A stretch of DNA of 64,000 bases, taken from Mytilus edulis. Its lineage: Eukaryota > Mollusca > Bivalvia > Mytilida > Mytilidae. A program made the translations under genes and the position numbers. Below, one piece after another: positions 21,934 through 32,745 of the stretch. The notes under the pieces were generated by a model. That model saw nothing but the letters and a program-made list of their open reading frames with translations. It did no database searches and had not been told where the DNA came from. Each line of letters begins with the position of its first letter. Positions within the stretch are counted from its first letter, which is position 1. The stretch lies in the NCBI RefSeq assembly GCF_963676685.1, contig NC_092354.1, positions 12,902,746 to 12,966,745 of the forward strand, read 5' to 3'.

Positions 21934-22087
21934 TAATGATTTGTACAAGTTATTATCTTTTTCTCCACAAAATTTGTACAGGTTATTACTTGTACAATTA
22001 TATTTATACAAGTAATAACCTGTATGATGGAAAATTTTGTACAAGTAATAACCTGTACAAAATAATAACATGTACACGACATATATA
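21934..22087. repeat. Right cluster of palindromic 20-mers (inverted copy)
   Basis: Inverted relative to 20707-20865 with the same order of words. The two clusters bracket the integrase remnant, giving terminal inverted repeats of about 150 bp. No clear target duplication was found. Confidence 0.8.
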
Positions 22088-22204
22088 TGGATGTCCATGG
22101 GAATAATCTTTGAAAGCTTTGTCAACTTTGTCAACTTTGTATGTCTGATTTGTTTAGAAGGAACAAACACTCAGTATAAAAACAGCAACTTGTATTCAAT
22201 ATAT

Positions 22205-22445
22205 GTATAGTCTTGTATGATTTTAAATTTTAGTTTCTTGTGTATAATTCGGAGTTTAGTATGACGTCCATTATCACTGTACTATTATGCATATTTTAGG
22301 GGCCAGCTGAAGGACACCTACGGGTGCGGGAATTCTCGCTACATTGAAGACCCATTGGTTGCCTTCGGCTGTTGTTTGCTCTATGGTCGGGTGGTTGTCG
22401 CTTTGACATATTCACCATTTCCTTTCTCAATTTTATATATATAAA
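22205..22445 (+). repeat. Retroelement 3' tail (family R1), 5'-truncated copy
   Basis: Matches the segment 49905-50140 downstream of the reverse-transcriptase ORF over its full length, from TAGTCTTGTAT through TTAGGGGCCAGCTGA to the end CAATTTTAT. This shows that the short repeat is the tail of that element rather than an independent SINE. Confidence 0.7.
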
Positions 22446-22489
22446 TAAGATGCGGTATGAGTGGCAATCTGACAACACTTGCCAAAGTG

Positions 22490-22755
22490 GATCGTCCTGT
22501 TTGGCTGTTCAGCATGTACAAGTACGCAGCCAAGTCCGGGTCAGAATTGTGACGTTAAATCCGAGCGATGTCGCGTGTATAATTTCTGCATTTTAAGAAC
22601 CTTTGACGAGTTCGTAGGTGGCTTGTTTCAAAGCGAAATTGCTGTCCATATACAACCATTTAACAGTTTAAATTTTCCGACCTTCATCCCGGACGACCTC
22701 TTTAACCCAACTCTTGTCATGAACCATAATCAACCAACAATCAATCAGATATGAC
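22490..22755 (+). repeat. SINE-like repeat R2, diverged copy
   Basis: Starts near CAAAGTGGATCGTCC, has GACGTTAAATCCGA and ends in CAACCAACAATCAATCAG. Confidence 0.55.
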
Positions 22756-22952
22756 CTATATATGGTTACCCACCAAGTGTGAATGAATAATATTTTGAAA
22801 TATCCGATGTTAAAATGAATGTACCATCTCTTAGTCTATCTGACGCATTATTTAGTATTTGTTATATTGATAAGATTATGTATGGACCAGAAACATCTGC
22901 TATGACATCAGAATTTACAGATAAGGTGTATTTACACCGGAAATAATTAACC

Positions 22953-23001
22953 ATGTTTACCATTATACTTTTCCCATTGTGTTTATTAACGACAATAACA
23001 G
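22953..23001 (+). CDS. Gene A exon 1: signal peptide
   Basis: ATG opens a 16-residue hydrophobic stretch (MFTIILFPLCLLTTIT) and the exon ends one base into the next codon at the donor G|GTATGT. Splicing to exon 2 gives TA|QFGG, a plausible signal-peptidase site. Its length (49 bp) is identical to exon 1 of gene B. Confidence 0.75.
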
Positions 23002-26000
23002 GTATGTCATAATGAATTATTCAATTTCGAAAACCAAAATTTAAGAATAGCGTGATTATTTAATGCGTTTTTCGAAATTTTGGAAAAACTTTAAAGAAGC
23101 TGGAACGGATAGGCTGAGAATTAAAAATTTTAACATATTTCAAAACTTTTCCATATTTGTATTGAAATATTGTATCAATCATTAAGATATCGCAGGTTCA
23201 AACTTCTTGGTGTCTTAATAAATGATATTCTCCAACTCTTGTAGTCCACGTGAAGAGACAACATACAATTTATAAAAATACAAAATAAGAATACAGAAAT
23301 TATTTTTGAAAGATAAATATTCATCGATTAAACTATATTTTTAAAAATTGTTATTGAACTATAATGTATTAATTTTTAAATTAATTATAGAATAACTGAT
23401 TGAAGAAATCAAATAGAGAAAATTATTAAACGAATGACCGAATAACACATTAATTCACGAACGCGCGTCGTTAACCTTGAGTTAATCATCAATGTTAATT
23501 CAGCTGAATATTTTACGATATTTGATTTTTTTTTATTAAGCCCTGGTCACAACGAACCCACAACACAACTATGCAGCTCCACGACATGAAATTTTGTCAA
23601 ATCGTAGGTCATCTGTGGTCGTCGTACAATGTACGACAGTCGCACGATATTTTGAGCATCGTGGCGCTGTCGTGTGAGGAAAATTGGACATGCACTTTTT
23701 TTGCTCTACGATTTTTTGTCGTGTCACAGTATTGTGGCTGTCGTGGGAGTGTCTTGCGATAAACACATTGTCGTGGGTATACCATTTTAATAATAAAATA
23801 AATAATCGTACGAATATCGCAAGACACTCGTGATACAGTCACGCGATTGTCTCACGAATACCAAATTTCGTACGATGCTCGCACAACATTGATTATCTGT
23901 CGTACGATAGAGGTACGTTTTGTGCTGCAACATATTTTCATTTTATTTAGAAGAATACAATTCGGCGGAATGAATGTTTGAAAAACACATACAGTCTGCC
24001 GTTTAAAGAGGATGGTTGTTCCACCAGAACGATTACGCTTGGCCCTGCTAAATAGGCGCCTTGACGGAATCCAACATGAGCAAAATATGATCCTGTTAGC
24101 GTTGATTCGAGCCCGTGAACAGCATAGGAACCAGCTAAACGCCCGACGTTGGTGAGTTATGCCATGGATCGAACTGCGCCAGATGTTTTGGGCAGTATAG
24201 TACACGGATGCAAGAGTCGAAGCGTGAATCTACCGGTGATTTCGTTGGATTCATGCAGATGGAGCCTCGTATGTTTAAAGAACTTGTTCAGAAAGTCTCC
24301 CCTCACATCACTAACCCAATTAATCGGATCTGCTTTATATACAAGTAGTTCGGAGTCAAACGCGCAAGTGACCCACGACTGTTGTGCGACAGTCATACGA
24401 CAGTGGCACGACAGTGGCACGACAGTGGCACGACAGTGGCACGACAGTGACACGACAGTAACACGCGCACCATGACATGAAAACCTAAAAAATATAAACA
24501 AACCCACGACAGTACAATAAAGTTTTTTTGTGTCGTGTATCCATCGTGGAATCATCGTGGACAAGTCGTAGCTGATGTGACCACTGAAATATTTTTTTGA
24601 CATTATGCACGACAACTATTTAATAAATCTTCTACGAAAAAGAAATCGTACGATCTGTTGTGACCGGGGCTTTAAAAAAATGTTATAACTTCCCTTATCT
24701 GGCTATAGGACTCTGTTTAGGGGTTGTCAGTTACCTGTAAAAAGGAATACATACATGAACATAACTATCGCACGTCAAAATGTTCAGCCAATTTGAAATC
24801 AAATTTGTCTTTTATTATTTGCAGTCCGTTGGTGTAAAACATTTCAGAACCGACGCAACAGAAACTTTGTGGAGGTCTCAAACTTAACACCCAGACCTGT
24901 AACGGATATCGCCTTTGCCAAACATGTCGATTGATTTATTAATAAGATTGTTGAATTCTTAATTTTACTATGTCCCACAGCTCAGTTTGGTGGACCCAGT
25001 TTTGGACAACAGGTTCAAGTTAATAGAACCTCTGGACTACCATGTTCTAAAACAGTGTCATGTATGCCAGCGCCATGGTGCCAAAGGAAAGTAGATTCAG
25101 ATGGCTGCCGGAAGTGTTCTTGCTCTATGGGTACGAACAATAATCAGCACTCAAACTGATAAAGTTTTATGATTAAGTAATTTATTTAGAACCCACTTAC
25201 CGCAATGGTTTGGTGACATACTTAAGAACAAAAGATACCAAAATCCACTCATAAATCGAACAAAAAAAACAACTCTCAATGACATGGTAAAAAAAAAAAA
25301 AAAAATGACGAAAACAGAGACAAAAGGGAAATCCACTCTTAAATCGAAAAAAAAAACACCTATCAATGCCATGGTAAAAAAAAAAAACGAAAAATGACGG
25401 AAATAGCACGCAGCAGTTCAAAAACCACAACTTAGCAAACCTATGATTGAGCTTATCGAACCCCAATTCTAATATGACGTCCTTATTACGCTTTGTAAAC
25501 AAAGCCGTGTTCTAATGAGCACAAAATATGTTTGACACATGTGCACGAACTTACTGTTTATATTAACGTTATTTCCATCGTTATCCTTTAAAATATATAC
25601 ATTTAAGCAGCTAACATAAACTTTTATTATATTTTTTTATGAAACAACATAATTATATTTACCCTGCTCGTAGTTTTTAAACTTATCAAATTTGAAATGC
25701 AATGCACAGACTCCTCGAGGAGGAAACGGGAACAGCCAAACATTTTTACGGTAATTTCGTACACTTCGACCTCTAAAAATGATTTTTCGTAGTTTCACTT
25801 TCATTGTTGACATTCGTTTTCTTTAAATAACCAGTACACGTACAATTCATGCGTTGTCAATCTCTAGCTATGAGTTAAATTGAAGTTCACATGAATACGG
25901 ATATAAAGAGGTCGACTCATTCACTTGCAAGTATAGTGAGCGGTTACATAAACGATCAGTATTGGTATAATAAATAAACATATTAAACTGATTCATGGTT

Positions 26001-29000
26001 TTGTAAGATTCTTTTTGGGCTAGAGATTATTTTATTACAACATGGCTTATTTTTATTTCATATGTTTTGGTGCATACAGTTTTTATTGACAGAAGTGCTT
26101 ACTTGTTTACTTTTTTTCCTGGTTTTGTTGACAACTTTATATTGTGATTGAAAGTCAATCCCAGACTTCAATTTACCTGTAACGTGTTCTAAAGAAATGT
26201 AGTGACATATTTGTTTTTGGTGAAAAGTCGTTTTGTATCAATGTAATTTACTTGTTTAACTAATTTACAAAAATATACTTTTCGTGCGTTCTATGTATTT
26301 TATTTTATCACGGTATTGCTTTTTTAGAGTTAAGTCAAATACCACTCTGATTAAAATGCAAATCCTGTATTTAAGTGTTGAAGAATCTAAGAATTGTGCC
26401 GGTAATTATTACATCAAATTTCTACCTACACATTTTTAATGGTGTGTAATATTCGGATAAAACCAGAAGATCCCGAATGTCTGTAAGACCCCGTTCACAC
26501 TAGGACATTTTTATCGATTTAAACTAGACCGGTCCACTTAAGATCGGTTTAAGGGTTAATGTGAACGCATTGAATCGATCTTCAATCGGTCTAAACTAAA
26601 ACACCAAAAGAGTTAGTTTAGTTTGAATCGATCTAAAGTAAACCGATCTTACTTTAGATGTGAACGCAGAGATCGGTTTAAACTAGTACGATTGAATCGA
26701 AAATAACGTATGCGCATGTATATGTATAGCGGCAAAACTATCTCAGAGGTTCGTTGTTTAACCCATATATCTCTGTTAAAAGACCTTTAAAACAAACTGT
26801 AAACATGTGGTCTTCGCCATAGCATAGATTTGCGAAATCTCTGTCTTCTCTTTTCTTATGTTGATTTTTTTCTTTGCAGGAACCGCAGTATTTCCGGCGT
26901 CGTGTTGTAACTTCGTTGCTACAGTTTTTTTTCAAAATTAAAGAAAACTGCAATAACACCAGTATCAAAATTTTAAATTTTGATTCAAAAGAAACAATAA
27001 CTTTATCCAAATTTGTTTCCAAGTGTGTGCATCAGTGTATCAGCACATGAATTTGATAAATCAGTTCTATTTATACACAGTGTTTACAGTTTTACGGGCA
27101 AAAAGGTTAGATCGATTGCGTTTTTAATTGTAGTGTGAACGCAGTGGTTCACATTAGACCGATAGAGATCGTTATGAATAAAGATAATGTGAATGTTAAC
27201 TGGTTTTATTTAGATCGATTCAAATTAGATCGATAAAAAAAATGCTAGTGTGAACAGGGTCTAAGACGCGAAGTAGAATGAAGCGTTTTCAGATCATTGT
27301 AAGCAAAACTTTTACGTAGAATCTGTAATTGAATTAGATTGGTTAAATACGTTTATGTTTATTTTCAGGTGGATTTGCCGGTGGACTCGCAGGTAAAGGA
27401 GGTACTCTTGGGGTGTCGAGTTCACGGAATAGATTCCCAGCAATGTCCTCAATGATGGGCTCGGGGATGCATGGCTCCCCAGGAATGTCAGCAATGTCGG
27501 GCTCGGAGACGAAAGGCTCTCCAGCAATGTCGTCAATGTTTGGTTCAGGGATGAATGGCTTTCCCGGTTTTCCTAGCTTTAACGGAAAAGGCAAATATAA
27601 ACCTTCAAAAAAGCTTGTCATGTCTTGGCTTGACTTGTTGCTTGCTACTGCACCAAAACACGTGCGCATTGTGCTTAATTATGCTTTGCTTTCGTCAGTT
27701 TTAGAATGTTGGACCAGACTGCAGATAGTGATAGTGAACAATTGTCAACATACAGTTGTAGCGTCTGACACGTAATCGTAAATAGAAACTTCATTTTTAT
27801 TAAGTAGAACCAAATCTCTGAAAGAAACAATGTCAAATATATTACTTAGTCACAAGTGGACATTATTTTACGGTTTTGTTATATTAGTTCAAGAACTTAT
27901 ATCCAGAGCAATATTCAATATTTTATTCATAAATTTGAGTAAATAAAATATGTACACCTCACTTCAAATAAATGCTACGTCCTATTTGATGTGTCAACCA
28001 AAACGTTAAGATGAATCCGTGATTTTAAGTCAAGATTGTCTTCGTTGTATTATCTGTATTGATTGGGTTTACAGATAGAGAATAACGGTCCTAAAACAGA
28101 AAGAATAGAGAAATGGACAGAAATTAACAAAGAAATAAAGAATAGAAAAATAAAGCTCGCTGAATCCCAATGTTAGAATGGTGGCATCGACAAAATTGAT
28201 ATTGATGTCATCTGATAATCGATTAATCGGTTGTAATTGCATGCTTTTCACGATCGAAACTTTTGATTTTATTATCAAAATTATCTGGATTTTATCATTT
28301 TAAAGTATGTATTGTTTATATTTGTTTAGGGGCCAGCTGAAGGACGCCTCCGGGTGCGAGAATTTTTCGCTACATTGAAGACCTGTTGGTGACCTTCTGC
28401 TGTTGTTTTTTTTCTATGGTCGGGTTGTTGTCTCTTTGGCACATTCCCCATTTCCATTCTCAATTTTATTTATGTTGATTTATTAGAATATGATCAAAAA
28501 CATCGAATAACTGGTTTTTTTTTCTTTTCTTAAATAGGCCAATCTTCATTTATGAATCCGATGGCTTCCATGTTTCATCAAATGGGCGGTAGTGGAGGAT
28601 TCAACAGCTTGACAGGACCATCTGGAATAGGTACGGGTGCATTACCAAACTCTAACCAACCAATTCCTACAACAAAGACAGCATGTGATAGCGCCCCCTA
28701 CACGTGTTCGCTTCCTCCACCATGGTGTCAAAGAGTCGTCAATTCTGACAGTTGTGTAGTTTGTTATTGTGGACAAGGTGAGTTACATCTCTTGGAATAT
28801 GATTGGTTAAAAATTAAAAGCGTCCGCGTGGAGACCGTTTATATTCCATATTAGGTTAGTAGGGGGCGGGGCTTATTTCAATACACGGTTTGAAGTGTGG
28901 TGTCCTTTTATAAAAAAAAACGGTACTGAGAAAAAATCATAAAGGCTACAACAGACGAAGAAATTGATGACGAAGATTGAAAGAAACTCATAAAACACAT

Positions 29001-30923
29001 TTAAAGCTAACAAGTTGTTATTGTTGGCATCTGTTTTTGTATGATTAATGGACGTAGTTTCTTAATATAAACGGTATTGAAGACTTGCTTATTCTAATAG
29101 GTCACTAGTCTAAATATCAAACGTTATAAAGATAGTCGGTCTGACAGTGATTTTCCTAGTGTTTAAGGGAAGGGGTTCAGGGCAAATGCAATTGGGAATA
29201 AAAGTTGGTGAAATGTTGGATTTGCGGAAAATGTATTAGTTCGCACCAGCCGCGTGCAACTTGGTCCCCACGAAAATTTTGAGCAAAATTCTGCATTCTA
29301 AGAAGGAATAAGTTATAATTGCATAAATCGTGAACAATTTCAAGAGATTTTAAAACAAAATACCACATTACGACACCAAAAAAAAACCTTACAATGATGT
29401 CTATACAATTGGGAATATTAGTGCTGAAAATTGGGGAAAAAGAGCATATTTCTCATTGGGACAGGGGCCCATATTCGGACACAAATAAGAGAGTTGGAAA
29501 ATCCCTGGGTCAGATAAGTTCGTTACATAGTGTGCTAGTGACCTGATACGGTATATATGGGGTCAGTAAATTCCATATGGGATGAGAGCGAATCATATCC
29601 CCTTCTTTTAAACTATTCTCTTGCGTGGCATTTACTCACGGAAAGGAAGTAAGTAATCAGTATTTCAAGTCGGTGTTTTCATACATACAATCAAAATAGA
29701 ATAAATATGAATATTCAACCTACTTATTTTGGACTGAAGGTTGTTCGTTAGGTGTTGGGTTTTTTGGTTTTTTTTGTTATTAGAATTTACATTCTACATC
29801 TTTATCTAATGATTGGAACTATGCAAACTACATTGTAGAATTAAAACAACATTTTGAAAATATACAGACGGGTAAGAATAACCAATCAACGCAAGGTGCA
29901 TCGAATATAACGGAAACAACAACGCCCAAAACAACACAGGAAGTATCAACTACGACTGTGCCAAAACAAGCCACAACGACTTCCTGTTTACAAAATTTCT
30001 TTTGTACCACAATATGTGATCATGGTTACATGACAGACACAAACGGATGTCCACTATGTCAGTGCATACAGCCGGGTAGTTCTGGCGTCGTAACTACGAA
30101 TGTACCAGGTATTGTAATAAATATTTTATATATAAAATACGAGATGAGATGAGGTATGATTGTCAATAGGATAACTCGCAAAAAGAGACCAAATTACACA
30201 GAAATTAACAACTATTTATCACCATACGGCCTTCAACAATGCGCAAAGCCCATACTGCATAGTCAGCTATAAAAGGCTCTGAAATGACAAATGTAAGTCA
30301 ATTTAAAATAGAAAACTAACAGCCTTATTTATGTACAAAATAATGAACGAAAAACAAATATGTTACACTGCAACAAACGACAACCACTGCATAACAGGCT
30401 CCTGGCCTTGAACAGACATATAATGAATGTGGCGGGGTTAAACTAAACTAGTTTGTTGTCACCAAATACTCAGAAGTAGAAAACGCAAAACAGTTTTCTT
30501 TGTTGAAAATGACACTTTAAAAGATGAAAAGCGAAGGTTTATACCAAATGAACCAGTACTACCCATAATGCTTTAAAGTTTAAAACGCTGTTCAATTCCA
30601 ACTAACCAAAAACATGCAGAGAGCTGTTTTATTTCAAAAAACCAAAATCATTCGGAGAGCTGTTTCAATGTCTTACGATGTATCAACTTTAAATGAACTC
30701 ATTCTACACAATCATAATTTAATTATACACTTAACTATTTCTTGAAAAACGTCTTTCAGTTACTAAGATTACTACAGTGTCCCCAATTGTCACTTTCGGA
30801 AGTTCGTCTGGTACAATCATGTGTCCTGGTATATTCGACTGTACTCTTATGTGTATGTCAGGATACAAGATAGACTCACAAGGATGTCCTGTGTGTAAAT
30901 GTCTTAGTGGATCACAGACTTGA
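22953..30923 (+). CDS. Gene A: secreted antistasin-like multidomain protein (6 exons, 364 aa)
   Basis: Six exons join without breaking the frame (1,095 coding bases): 22953-23001, 24981-25130, 27369-27590, 28538-28777, 29839-30108 and 30760-30923. All five junctions are phase 1. The product has a signal peptide, then a cysteine domain (exon 2), a Gly/Met/Ser-rich linker (exon 3), a second domain (exon 4), a Thr-rich linker plus third domain (exon 5) and a last domain (exon 6). Domains three and four fit the antistasin pattern C-x5-C-x3-C-x10-C-x2-C-x-C; domains one and two have a longer, proline-rich second loop. Antistasin domains usually inhibit serine proteases, so an extracellular inhibitor role is the family expectation, not shown here. 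Weakest points are the donor of exon 3 and the acceptor of exon 5. Confidence 0.7.
24022..24345 (+). pseudogene. HARBI1-like transposase, N-terminal remnant inside the TIR element
   Basis: Plus-strand words follow the N-terminus of Harbinger nucleases: LRLALLNRRLDGIQ, MPWIELRQ, then after a frame change FGQYSTRMQ, FVGFMQMEPRMFKELVQK and VSPHITNP. The catalytic domain is absent; sequence turns into the CACGACAGTGG repeats. This identifies the element's superfamily independently of its ends. Confidence 0.65.
24391..24470. repeat. 11-bp tandem repeat inside the Harbinger element
   Basis: About six consecutive units of GACAGTGGCAC with the last two changed (GACAGTGACAC, GACAGTAACAC). Confidence 0.85.
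24981..25130 (+). CDS. Gene A exon 2: first cysteine domain
   Basis: Acceptor CCCACAG, donor ATGG|GTACGA, phase 1 at both ends. After a short Gly/Gln-rich lead it reads C-x5-C-x5-C-x8-C-x2-C-x-C, with the second loop MPAPW and CQ after the third cysteine. The C-terminal C-x2-C-x-C is antistasin-like, but the proline-rich loop differs from the usual three-residue spacing and recurs only in exon 4. Confidence 0.75.
25150..25450 (-). repeat. Dispersed repeat R5, minus-strand, with poly-A interruptions
   Basis: Shares wording with 35660-35830 and, in the other orientation, 52020-52275 (CTCATAAATCGAA, CAATGACATGG). Within intron 2 of gene A. Confidence 0.4.
26487..27261. mobile_element. TIR element with TAA target duplication, in intron 2 of gene A
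   Basis: Ends GACCCCGTTCACACTAG and, inverted, GACCCTGTTCACACTAG, with further similarity around TTTTTATCGAT. TAA lies outside both ends (26484-26486 and 27262-27264). The 775-bp interior has repeated ATCGATCT/AGATCGAT words and no transposase. The TAA duplication fits a Harbinger-type non-autonomous element; superfamily is inferred. Confidence 0.7.
27369..27590 (+). CDS. Gene A exon 3: Gly/Met/Ser-rich linker
   Basis: Acceptor TATTTTCAG, phase 1. It encodes about 74 residues without cysteine, made of degenerate repeats of the type AMSSMxGSGMxGSPG. The donor is uncertain: AAAAG|GCAAAT at 27590 would be a non-canonical GC donor in the right phase, and CCCG|GTTTTC at 27566 is a weak GT alternative in the same phase. 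Without a donor the frame runs on to a stop at 27773. Confidence 0.5.
28328..28475 (+). repeat. Retroelement tail R1 in intron 3 of gene A
   Basis: Starts at GGGGCCAGCTGAAGGAC, contains GGTCGGGTTGTTGTC and ends in CATTCTCAATTTTAT, about 60 bp before exon 4. Confidence 0.7.
28538..28777 (+). CDS. Gene A exon 4: linker plus second cysteine domain
   Basis: Acceptor TTTTCTTAAATAG, donor CAAG|GTGAGT, phase 1 both ends. A Gly/Met/Asn-rich lead (about 45 residues) precedes C-x6-C-x6-C-x8-C-x2-C-x-C with LPPPWCQ in the second loop. It is the closest relative of exon 2; the Gly before the fourth cysteine is Ser here. Confidence 0.8.
29839..30108 (+). CDS. Gene A exon 5: Thr-rich linker plus third antistasin-like domain
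   Basis: The frame is fixed by C-x5-C-x3-C-x10-C-x2-C-x-C (third to fourth cysteine loop DHGYMTDTNG) and by the phase-1 donor CCAG|GTATTG. Among nearby AG dinucleotides only the ones before 29839 (CATTGTAG) and before 29895 (CGCAAG) keep phase 1. The first has the better context and is used here. The lead is rich in Thr (ITETTTPKTTQ), suggesting an O-glycosylated stalk. Confidence 0.7.
30115..30445 (+). repeat. Dispersed repeat R4 in intron 5 of gene A
   Basis: Contains GGTATGATTGTCAATAGG, CGGCCTTCAACAATG and CTATAAAAGGCTC, shared with 46055-46320 and 58740-58885. Confidence 0.5.
30760..30923 (+). CDS. Gene A exon 6: terminal antistasin-like domain
   Basis: Acceptor GTCTTTCAG, phase 1. It encodes C-x5-C-x3-C-x10-C-x2-C-x-C (loop MSGYKIDSQG), then seven residues and TGA. 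An AATAAA overlaps the first bases after the stop (30924-30929), very close for a polyadenylation signal but consistent with a short 3' end. Confidence 0.8.
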
Positions 30924-31784
30924 AATAAATCGTTTATTTTGTGCGCTGTTACATTTTCTTATCATATTAAAAATTAGTGAAAAACATGGATCATTTTTTT
31001 CTTTTACTTTGTACACATCAACCGAGCTATAAACAACTGTCATCCACGTTGGAGATTTAGCTAGCTATAAAACCAGAGTAAACCAGTCATTTTTTTTCGG
31101 GAAATGCCTTTGCCATGACAGAATATGGACAATTATTTTCCTTTTTGTTTCGCTTTTTTTTATAGGTGTTATGGACTTTAAAACATTTTTTATTTACCAT
31201 GCTGTTCGGTATTTTGTTGTACTTTTTGCAATGTCACATGATAAGATAAGACAGCTATTGCTGAGTTTCCTGACTTTTTAACTGGTTCAAATTTTTCAAA
31301 CCTTAGTAGCATTCACTGTATTACAGCTTTTTGTGTGGACGTTGAGGTTCTTGTCGTATTTTTTTTTAAGGATTTGATTGAATTATCAATTCCCCAATGT
31401 AACAATTCTTATAAATTTAGAGTAACTCCCTGAATGATTAAGACGAGCATAACCAACCAGATTCAAATTTGACAGTAAGTAAGATAATAGAAAAACAAAG
31501 GATATGGGGTATCCATCAATGACACAAAATCAGCACATGCACAGCAAACAAAAACATTCACAAAAAGCAAAGGAGCAGTGCTTTTATTGCAGTTTTTGTC
31601 TCAAAATCACAACACGGACCAAAGTCACACCACGGACCAAAGTCACACCACGGACCAAAATATAAACCATTCTGGACTAACCTCTCTGCAAGATATCCTC
31701 TGAAACGTGCGAGTTCCGAAAATATAGTATTGTTAGAAATGAATCAAATTTAATGTTTAATATTTGTGAAATGGTTGTAAATAG

Positions 31785-32095
31785 TTATCAAAGGTACCAG
31801 GATTATAATTTAGTACGCCAAACGCGCGTTTCGTCTACATAAGACTCACCAGTGACGCTCAGATCAAACTATTATTTATAAAGCCAAATAAGTACAAAGT
31901 TGAAGAGCATTGAGGATCCAAAATTCAAAACGTTTTGCCACATACGGCTAAAGTAATCAATGCCTGGGATAAGAAAATCCTTAGTTTTTCGACAAATTCA
32001 AAGTTTTGTAAACAGTAAATTTATTAAAAAAACATGACCACATTATTGATATTCATGTCAACACCGAAGTTTTGATAAATAGTATTGAGAATACT
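31785..32095 (+). repeat. Dispersed repeat R3
   Basis: Starts near AAAGGTACCAGGATTATAAT, has CGCGTTTCGTCTACATAAG and CATTGAGGATCCAAAATTC. A second good copy lies at 61650-61925, and partial ones at 54885-54970 (reversed) and 62065-62245. Confidence 0.7.
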
Positions 32096-32564
32096 TAATA
32101 TTTGAATTTAGACAGTTTTTATCAACTTTTTTTGAGTCAAATAGATACATGTACTGAAGTAGATAATCATCGATCTATTCATACTCATATGCAGATTAAT
32201 TAGTTTATGTTACGTAAACTGCCCTTGTTTTAGACTTTATATTGAATCGTAGTTATCCCCCATTGACTTTGGACTCAAGGCGAACTGTCAGTTTTCAGAG
32301 TTTGATGTATCGAAAAAAAAATTATTTCGTGTATTATTAGAAAATTTTGATTAGTAATAAAATGTTAACTGGAATATGAGTTGCTCTTTATTAAAGTAAG
32401 GGAATATGATACGGTTGACAATAATACACCCTAAACCTGAGAAAAACGACACCTACTAGTCTTCACAAGCAAACAATCCCAATATGTAAAATATAAGGAT
32501 ATGCAAAACAACGGTCGTGAGGAATTATATCACTCATAACTCCGAAATTTTACTTTGCATGGCC

Positions 32565-32745
32565 CAACATTTAACTAACAACCCAACTGTCATTTTCCCG
32601 TGGCTGTTCAAATTTCCACGACCTTCATCCCGTAGGGCCTCTATCACAAGACATACACATTGTATTAATTGTGAACTTGTTCTTGTCCTGAACATTCATT
32701 AAAATATTTGCCACTGGACGTTAAGCAACCAACAGTTAATCAATT
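32565..32745 (+). repeat. SINE-like repeat R2, 5'-truncated
   Basis: Only the 3' part is present: CCACGACCTTCATCCCG to GCCACTGGACGTTAAGCAAC and a short CAATTG tail. Confidence 0.6.

Larger units (their letters stand above)
23539..24671. mobile_element. Harbinger-type TIR element with TTA target duplication, in intron 1 of gene A
   Basis: Ends are AGCCCTGGTCACAAC and, inverted, AGCCCCGGTCACAAC. TTA flanks both sides (23536-23538 and 24672-24674), the usual 3-bp duplication of PIF/Harbinger. The 1,133-bp interior holds only the 5' part of a transposase, so the copy is internally deleted. Many TGTCGTG/CACGACA words and a tandem 11-bp repeat (24391-24470) fill the rest. Confidence 0.8.

Noticed and set aside
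24149-24475. Plus-strand frame of 108 codons
   Set aside because: Out of frame with the Harbinger transposase remnant it overlaps, and it ends in the 11-bp repeat.
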